A stretch of DNA of 64,000 bases from Leifsonia shinshuensis. Its GTDB lineage: Bacteria; Actinomycetota; Actinomycetes; Actinomycetales; Microbacteriaceae. The translations under genes were made by a program, and so were the position numbers. The DNA is taken from NCBI RefSeq assembly GCF_022606355.1, contig NZ_JAHHZQ010000005.1:62001-126000 (forward strand), given 5' to 3'. Below, one piece after another: positions 58,936 to 64,000 of this stretch. The notes below the pieces were generated by a model, which saw only the letters and a list, made by a program, of their open reading frames with translations, was not told the origin of the DNA and did not search any database. Every line of letters begins with the position of its first letter. The stretch's first letter is position 1.

Positions 58936-59760
58936 ATGACAGACTCCCTTCTCTCCATACGCGACTTCTCTGTCGTGTACGACGTGGATCCGCCCGTCGC
59001 AGCGGTCAAGAACGTGACCCTCGACATCGAGCGCGGCGAGATCGTCGGCCTCGCCGGCGAGAGCGGATCCGGAAAGACCACGCTCGCCTACGGCGTGCAG
59101 CGCCTCCTCAAGCCCCCGGCCGTCATCACGAGCGGCAGCGTCGTCTTCCACGACGAGAGCGGCGAGGACATCGACATCAACGCGCTCGACGCGGAGCAGA
59201 TGCGCCGCTTCCGGTGGGACAAGACCTCCATGGTCTTCCAGGGGGCGATGAACGCCCTCAACCCGGTGGCCACCATCGGCTCCCAGCTCGACGACGTCTT
59301 CGTGGTCCACCGTCCGGCCATGAGCCGCGCGGAGCGCAAGGCCGCGGTGATCGAGCTCCTGGAGATCGTGAAGGTCGGCGGCCAGCGCGTCCGCTCGTAT
59401 CCGCACGAGCTCTCCGGCGGCATGCGCCAGCGGGTCATGATCGCCATGGCTCTCGCGCTCCGCCCGCAGCTCATGGTGATGGACGAGCCGACGACCGCGC
59501 TGGACGTGCTCGTGCAGCGCGAGATCCTCAAGCAGATCTCCCAGCTGCGCCACGACTTCGGCTTCTCCGTCGTCTTCATCACGCACGACCTCCCGCTGCT
59601 GCTGGAGATCAGCGACCGCATCGCCATCATGCGCGAGGGCGAGATCGTCGAGCTGGCCACGGCCGAGCAGATCTGGACCGACCCGCAGCACGAGTACACG
59701 CGCACCCTGTTGAAGTCGTTCCCGCGGCTCACGGGCGAGAGAGGAGTGGTCGTCCGATGA
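58936..59760 (+). CDS. ABC transporter ATPase, OppD/DppD-like
   Basis: A 274-residue ATPase. Walker A GESGSGKTT starts at Gly41, the Q loop is VFQGAMNALNP, the signature LSGGMRQRV, Walker B VMDEPTTALD and the switch histidine in ITHDLPLL. It lacks the full C-terminal cysteine cluster of classical OppD. It pairs with the next gene's ATPase to drive the importer. Confidence 0.91.
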   Translation: MTDSLLSIRDFSVVYDVDPPVAAVKNVTLDIERGEIVGLAGESGSGKTTLAYGVQRLLKPPAVITSGSVVFHDESGEDIDINALDAEQMRRFRWDKTSMVFQGAMNALNPVATIGSQLDDVFVVHRPAMSRAERKAAVIELLEIVKVGGQRVRSYPHELSGGMRQRVMIAMALALRPQLMVMDEPTTALDVLVQREILKQISQLRHDFGFSVVFITHDLPLLLEISDRIAIMREGEIVELATAEQIWTDPQHEYTRTLLKSFPRLTGERGVVVR

Positions 59761-60569
59761 CCACGCTCGAGTTCAGGAACATCACCAAGATCTACAACGT
59801 CCGTGGATCCGGTCAGCTCAAGGCCCTGGACGACGTCAGCTTCACGCTCGGCGCGGGGCAGACCATCGGACTCGTCGGCCAGTCGGGCAGCGGCAAGTCG
59901 ACGATCGCGAAGATCCTCACCCAGCTGGAGACCCCGACCAGCGGCGAGGTGCTGCTGGACGGCTCCCCGATCCCGCGCAGCGGCAAACGGCTGCGACGCT
60001 ACCGCCAGCAGCTGCGGATGGTCTTCCAGGACCCGTTCGCCTCGCTGAACCCGTCGCACACGATCCGCCACCACATCGAGCGTCCCCTCCGGCTGGACAA
60101 GGTCGTCCCGGGCGCGGAGGTCGACGACGAGGTGCGCCGCCTCCTGACCCGCGTGCGGCTCGACGCCGACACCGTGATCGACCGCCGACCCCATGAGCTC
60201 TCCGGAGGCCAGCGCCAGCGCGTGGCCATCGCCCGCGCCCTCGCGTCGCGACCCGCACTGCTGGTGGCCGACGAGCCGGTCTCGATGCTCGACGTCTCGC
60301 TGCGGCTCGGAGTCCTCAACCTCCTGGCCGACCTTCAGCGCGAGGACGGGCTGGGCGTGCTCTACATCACGCACGACCTGGCGACGGCCCGGCACTTCAG
60401 CGACGAGATCATCGTGCTCAACCAGGGCAGGATCGTCGAGCACGGCCCTGCCGACGACGTCATCCTGCGCCCGCAGGACCCGTACACCCGCGAGCTCCGC
60501 GCCGCGTCCCCCGACCCAGAGAAGCACTTCGCGGCGCTCGCCGCGCAGACGGCAGGAGGTGCCCTGTGA
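59757..60569 (+). CDS. ABC transporter ATPase, OppF/DppF-like
   Basis: A 270-residue ATPase overlapping the previous gene by four bases. Walker A GQSGSGKST, Q loop VFQDPFASLNP, signature LSGGQRQRV, Walker B LVADEPVSMLD and ITHDLATA are intact. The two ATPases form the heterodimeric motor of the Opp-type importer. Confidence 0.92.
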   Translation: MTTLEFRNITKIYNVRGSGQLKALDDVSFTLGAGQTIGLVGQSGSGKSTIAKILTQLETPTSGEVLLDGSPIPRSGKRLRRYRQQLRMVFQDPFASLNPSHTIRHHIERPLRLDKVVPGAEVDDEVRRLLTRVRLDADTVIDRRPHELSGGQRQRVAIARALASRPALLVADEPVSMLDVSLRLGVLNLLADLQREDGLGVLYITHDLATARHFSDEIIVLNQGRIVEHGPADDVILRPQDPYTRELRAASPDPEKHFAALAAQTAGGAL

Positions 60570-61642
60570 GCGCCGACACGACCACATCCGCCCACGTCGA
60601 CCCGACCCTCGTCGGCACGACGGCCACCCGGGCGGAACGCAAGGGCCGCCGCATCCCGTGGCGCTTCATCGGCGGGCGCGTCCTCTTCTACGCGTTCACC
60701 CTCTGGGCGGCCATCACCATCAACTTCTTCGTGCCCCGCCTGATGAAGGGCGACGCGGTCAGCGCCTACATGGCGCGGAGCCAGGGCCAGCTGACCCCCG
60801 ACGCCGAGAAGGCCCTGCGCATCATGTTCGGCGTGGACCAGTCGGTGCCGCTGTGGCAGCAGTACGTCAACTACTGGGACATGCTGCTGCACGGCAACCT
60901 CGGCGTCTCCATCTCCACGGGCATGGCGCCGGTGGGAGATGCGATCGCCTCCGCCCTGCCCTGGACGCTGGGCCTGGTCGGCTTCGCCACGGTCATCTCC
61001 TTCCTCGTCGGGACGAGCCTCGGCGCGGTCATCGGCTGGCGGCGCGGGGGACGGCTCGACGTCTTCATCCCCATCACCACGTTCCTGGGCACCGTCCCGT
61101 ACTTCTGGGTCGGGCTGATCTTCATCGCGATCTTCTCGACCACCCTCGGCTGGTTCCCCGCCGGGCACGCCTACGAGCTGGGCGTGGAGCCCGGCTGGAA
61201 CGCGGACTTCATCGGCCAGGTGATCTCGCACGCCGCCCTCCCGATGTTCACCATCGTGATCGTCTCGATCGGAGGCTGGGTGCTCGGCATGCGCAACATG
61301 ATGCTCACCGTGCTCGACGAGGACTACATCACCGTGGCCCAGGCGAAGGGCATGCCGAACCGGCGCGTGCTCTGGCGTTACGCCGCACGCAACGCGGTGC
61401 TCCCGCAGATCCAGAGCTTCGCGCTCGCGATCGGCTTCATCGTCAGCGGCACGATCGTGATGGAGATGGTGTTCTCGTATCCCGGCATCGGCCTGCTGCT
61501 GCTCAACGCGACCAGCGCCAAGGACTACGCGCTGATGCAGGGCATCTTCCTCGTCCTGGTGCTGGCCGTGCTGATCGCGAACATCATCGCGGACATCGCG
61601 TACGCCATCCTCGACCCGCGCACTCGTCAGACGGAGGCCTGA
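60566..61642 (+). CDS. ABC transporter permease, OppB/DppB-like
   Basis: A 358-residue permease starting at GTG 60566, with GGAGG upstream and a four-base overlap. Six predicted helices; the coupling loop EDYITVAQAKGMPNRRVLWRY is the EAA motif of the OppB group, and FSYPGIGLLLLNA follows as expected. It is one half of the membrane channel. Confidence 0.91.
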   Translation: MSADTTTSAHVDPTLVGTTATRAERKGRRIPWRFIGGRVLFYAFTLWAAITINFFVPRLMKGDAVSAYMARSQGQLTPDAEKALRIMFGVDQSVPLWQQYVNYWDMLLHGNLGVSISTGMAPVGDAIASALPWTLGLVGFATVISFLVGTSLGAVIGWRRGGRLDVFIPITTFLGTVPYFWVGLIFIAIFSTTLGWFPAGHAYELGVEPGWNADFIGQVISHAALPMFTIVIVSIGGWVLGMRNMMLTVLDEDYITVAQAKGMPNRRVLWRYAARNAVLPQIQSFALAIGFIVSGTIVMEMVFSYPGIGLLLLNATSAKDYALMQGIFLVLVLAVLIANIIADIAYAILDPRTRQTEA

Positions 61643-61644
61643 TC

Positions 61645-62700
61645 GTGACCATCCCCACCTCCCCGACCGGCGCCGGAGCGCCGGAGACCGTGGCCGTGCT
61701 CGCCGTCAACCGACAGCAGCCCCCGAAGAAGACCACGTTCTGGTCGCAGCTGAAGGTCTCGCTGGCGATGTTCAGCAACCCGAAGTCCGCGGCGGGGCTC
61801 ATCATCATGGGCGTCTTCGTGCTCGTGGCGATCTTCGCCCCGCTGATCGCGCCCTACGACCCGAACGCCCAGAACCTGAACGAGACGCTGCAGCCCCCGT
61901 CGTTCCAGCACCTCCTCGGCACGACGCACATCGGCCAGGACGTCTTCAGCCAGCTGATCTACGGGACGCGCGGCGTGCTCGTCGTCGGATTCCTGGCGAC
62001 CATCATGGCGACCGTCGTGGCGATCGTCGTGGGTGTGACCGCCGGCTACCTGCGCGGCTGGAAGAGCGAATCGCTGTCCGCCCTGTCGAACGTGTTCCTG
62101 GTCATCCCCGGCCTGCCGCTCATGATCATCGTCGCCTCCCAGTTCCAGGACCCGCCGCTCGCGCTCATCGCCGCCGTCCTCGGGCTGACCGGCTGGGCAT
62201 GGGGTGCGCGCGTGCTGCGCGCGCAGACGATGTCGCTGCGCAACCGCGACTTCATCCAGGCCGCGCGGGCGAACGGCGAGCCGCTGCACCGCATCATCCT
62301 GGTCGAGATGCTGCCGAACCTGATGGCGATCATCGCCTCCAGCTTCGTCGGCACGATGACGGCCGCCGTGCTGGGCCTGACGACCCTCGCGTTCATCGGC
62401 GTCATCCCGGTCTCGAACCTGAACTGGGGGACCATCCTGTTCTGGGCCCAGCAGAACAACGCCTTCCCCGACTACTGGTGGTGGTACGTCCCCGCCGGGC
62501 TGTGCATCGCCCTGCTCGGAGTGTCGCTCGCCCTCATCAACTTCGGCATCGACGAGTACGTCAACCCGCGCCTCCGCTCGGCCGGCGAGCGCGCCAGGGC
62601 GATGAAGCGCAAGGGCATGAATGTCAACGCCGCCGTCACCCAGGTGCGCACGGAGTCCGCCGCGCCCGTCACGACCTCACCCGAAAGCAACACCGCATGA
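61645..62700 (+). CDS. ABC transporter permease, OppC/DppC-like
   Basis: A 351-residue permease. GTG 61645 follows ACGGAGG at seven bases and leaves a two-base gap from the OppB gene. The extended cytoplasmic N terminus, LLGTTHIGQDVFSQLIYGTR, and the coupling loop RNRDFIQAARANGEPLHRI are typical for OppC. The last 40 residues are a hydrophilic tail. Its stop overlaps the GH3 start. Confidence 0.91.
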   Translation: MTIPTSPTGAGAPETVAVLAVNRQQPPKKTTFWSQLKVSLAMFSNPKSAAGLIIMGVFVLVAIFAPLIAPYDPNAQNLNETLQPPSFQHLLGTTHIGQDVFSQLIYGTRGVLVVGFLATIMATVVAIVVGVTAGYLRGWKSESLSALSNVFLVIPGLPLMIIVASQFQDPPLALIAAVLGLTGWAWGARVLRAQTMSLRNRDFIQAARANGEPLHRIILVEMLPNLMAIIASSFVGTMTAAVLGLTTLAFIGVIPVSNLNWGTILFWAQQNNAFPDYWWWYVPAGLCIALLGVSLALINFGIDEYVNPRLRSAGERARAMKRKGMNVNAAVTQVRTESAAPVTTSPESNTA

Positions 62701-64000
62701 CCTCGATCCTCCCGTCGACGACCACCGAAGCAGAACAGGAGGTGCTCTTCCCTTACCAGGATCCGTCGCGGACGACCGTCGAACGCGTCGCCGACCTGCT
62801 CGACCGCATGACGGTCGAGGAGAAGGTCGGGCAGATGCTGCAGCTCGACGCCCGCGACGACCTGCGCGACCATGTGCTGCGGCGGCACGTCGGCTCGATC
62901 CTGCACACCTCTCCGGAGCGCATCCTGGAGGCCAACCGGCTCACCGCGGAGACCCGGCTGCGGATCCCGCTGCTCGTCGGCGAGGACTGCATCCACGGCC
63001 ACTCGTTCTGGCCGGGCGCCACGATCTACCCCACGCAGCTCGGCATGGCCGCCTCGTGGGACGCCGAGCTCATCGAGCGCGTCGCCCGCGCCACCGCGGA
63101 GGAAGTCGCCGTGACCGGCGTGCACTGGACCTTCTCGCCCGTGCTCTGCATCGCGCGCGACCTGCGATGGGGCCGGATCAGCGAGACGTTCGGCGAGGAC
63201 CCGTTCCTCATCGGCGAGCTCGCCAGCGCGATGGTTCGCGGCTACCAGGGCGAAGGGCTCGACGATCCGACCGCGATCCTGGCGACGGCGAAGCACTTCG
63301 CCGGCTACTCGGAGACGCAGGGCGGCCGCGACGCGAGCGAGGCCGACATCTCGCGCCGCAAGCTGCGCAGCTGGTTCCTCCCACCGTTCGAGCGCGTCGC
63401 CCGCGAGGGCTGCCGCACGTTCATGCTCGGCTACCAGAGCACCGACGGCGTGCCGATCACGATCAACGACTGGCTGCTCAGCGAGGTGCTGCGTGGTGAG
63501 TGGGGGTACACCGGCACCCTCATCACCGACTGGGACAACGTCGGCCGCATGGTCTGGGAGCAGAGGATCCAGCCCGACTACGCGCACGCCGCCGCCGCCG
63601 CGGTGACCGCGGGGAACGACATGGTCATGACGACCCCGATGTTCTTCGAGGGCGCTCTGGAGGCCGTCGAGCGGGGGATGCTCGCGGAGGACGCGTTCGA
63701 CGCCGCCGTCGCCCGCATCCTGACGCTCAAGTTCGACCTGGGCCTGTTCGAGGACCCGCGCCTCCCGTCGCCACGCCTCGACGAGGTGGTCGGCAGCGCA
63801 GCGCATGCCGAGCTCAACCTGGAGATCGCGCGCCGGTCGATCGTGCTGCTGGAGAACGACGGGACGCTGCCGCTGGCCGCGACGCCGGCGTCGCCGCTGC
63901 GCGTCGCGCTCGTCGGCCCGCTCGCTGACGACGCCCAGACCCAGCTCGGCGACTGGGCGGGCGGTTCCGGCCAGGCCGGCTGGCTCGACGGTCAGCCGCG
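62697..64000 (+). CDS. GH3 beta-glycosidase, N-terminal part (gene continues past the window)
   Basis: The frame from ATG 62697 stays open to base 64000 (434 codons) and has no stop in the window. The GH3 N-terminal barrel is clear: MTVEEKVGQM, EDCIHGHSFW, DLRWGRISETFGEDP, TAKHFAGYS, and the nucleophile Asp278 in LITDWDN (SDW in most relatives). The second alpha/beta domain begins at about residue 375 (ARRSIVLLEND). No signal peptide is seen, so it should hydrolyse beta-linked glucose or xylose from imported oligosaccharides. The start overlaps the OppC stop (ATGA), tying it to the importer. Confidence 0.9.
   Translation, partial: MTSILPSTTTEAEQEVLFPYQDPSRTTVERVADLLDRMTVEEKVGQMLQLDARDDLRDHVLRRHVGSILHTSPERILEANRLTAETRLRIPLLVGEDCIHGHSFWPGATIYPTQLGMAASWDAELIERVARATAEEVAVTGVHWTFSPVLCIARDLRWGRISETFGEDPFLIGELASAMVRGYQGEGLDDPTAILATAKHFAGYSETQGGRDASEADISRRKLRSWFLPPFERVAREGCRTFMLGYQSTDGVPITINDWLLSEVLRGEWGYTGTLITDWDNVGRMVWEQRIQPDYAHAAAAAVTAGNDMVMTTPMFFEGALEAVERGMLAEDAFDAAVARILTLKFDLGLFEDPRLPSPRLDEVVGSAAHAELNLEIARRSIVLLENDGTLPLAATPASPLRVALVGPLADDAQTQLGDWAGGSGQAGWLDGQP

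Noticed and set aside
1-64000. tRNA, rRNA, riboswitch, integrase, transposase or prophage genes
   Set aside because: None was recognised on either strand; intergenic gaps are short and explained by promoters, operators or hairpins.

Overview
This is about 64 kb of GC-rich DNA with strong C/G preference at third codon positions, frequent GTG and TTG starts and ATGA-overlapped genes. The gene content (several GntR, ROK and TetR regulators, many lipoprotein sugar-binding proteins, TatABC) fits a high-GC actinobacterium. A saccharolytic member of Microbacteriaceae is my best guess, by inference only. I see no rRNA, tRNA, CRISPR array, transposase, integrase or phage gene. No gene-free gap exceeds about 180 bases, and the larger gaps hold operators or promoters.

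Layout. 1-3604: the 3' end of an alpha-L-rhamnosidase gene, a secreted DUF3089 hydrolase, an MFS transporter and a DUF1345 membrane protein. 3792-4037: a broken lipoprotein remnant. 4137-11607: a FadR-type regulator, then a tight operon for a 2-oxoacid/acetoin-dehydrogenase-like complex (E2, E1 alpha, E1 beta), a fumarylacetoacetate-hydrolase-family enzyme, an SDR and an SMP-30 lactonase, closed by a second GntR gene. 11667-24848: an Ldh2-type dehydrogenase, a Tat-dependent sugar-binding lipoprotein, one giant fused ABC permease, a D-2-hydroxyacid dehydrogenase, an SDR, a KDPG-aldolase-like enzyme, an FGGY kinase, a Tat-exported GH36-like enzyme with three nested repeats, and tatB-tatA-tatC immediately behind it.

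24916-27312: alpha/beta hydrolase, TetR and membrane protein. 27389-36302: a ROK-controlled locus made of two permeases, a secreted TIM-barrel/DUF4832 protein with a perfect 456-bp tandem repeat, a nucleoside hydrolase, a binding protein and the ROK gene. A 31-bp element occurs at both promoter regions of this locus. 36381-41928: general genes (DEAD-box helicase, double-GNAT, TetR/SnoaL pair, ECF sigma with its membrane partner). 41936-55503: a second polysaccharide locus (GH36, GH27, SGNH and acetyl esterases on the minus strand; permease, permease, GH95, binding protein and ROK on the plus strand). 55558-57020: ArsR/SRPBCC pair and TetR. 57180-64000: a complete oligopeptide-type (Opp/Dpp) ABC importer followed by a GH3 beta-glycosidase that runs off the window.

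How it works together. The window is largely a set of adjoining carbohydrate-use modules. Secreted glycosidases and esterases release oligosaccharides; lipoprotein-dependent importers take them up (three CUT1 systems without an ATPase gene here, one Opp system with two); cytoplasmic glycosidases, dehydrogenases, lactonase, aldolase and kinase process the sugars. Each module has its own regulator, and shared operator-like repeats let the regulons be drawn from sequence alone. The most notable parts are the dehydrogenase-complex/FAH operon with no matching dehydratase or E3, the GH36-tatBAC unit under what looks like the same operator as the rest of its locus, and the two repeat-bearing secreted proteins.
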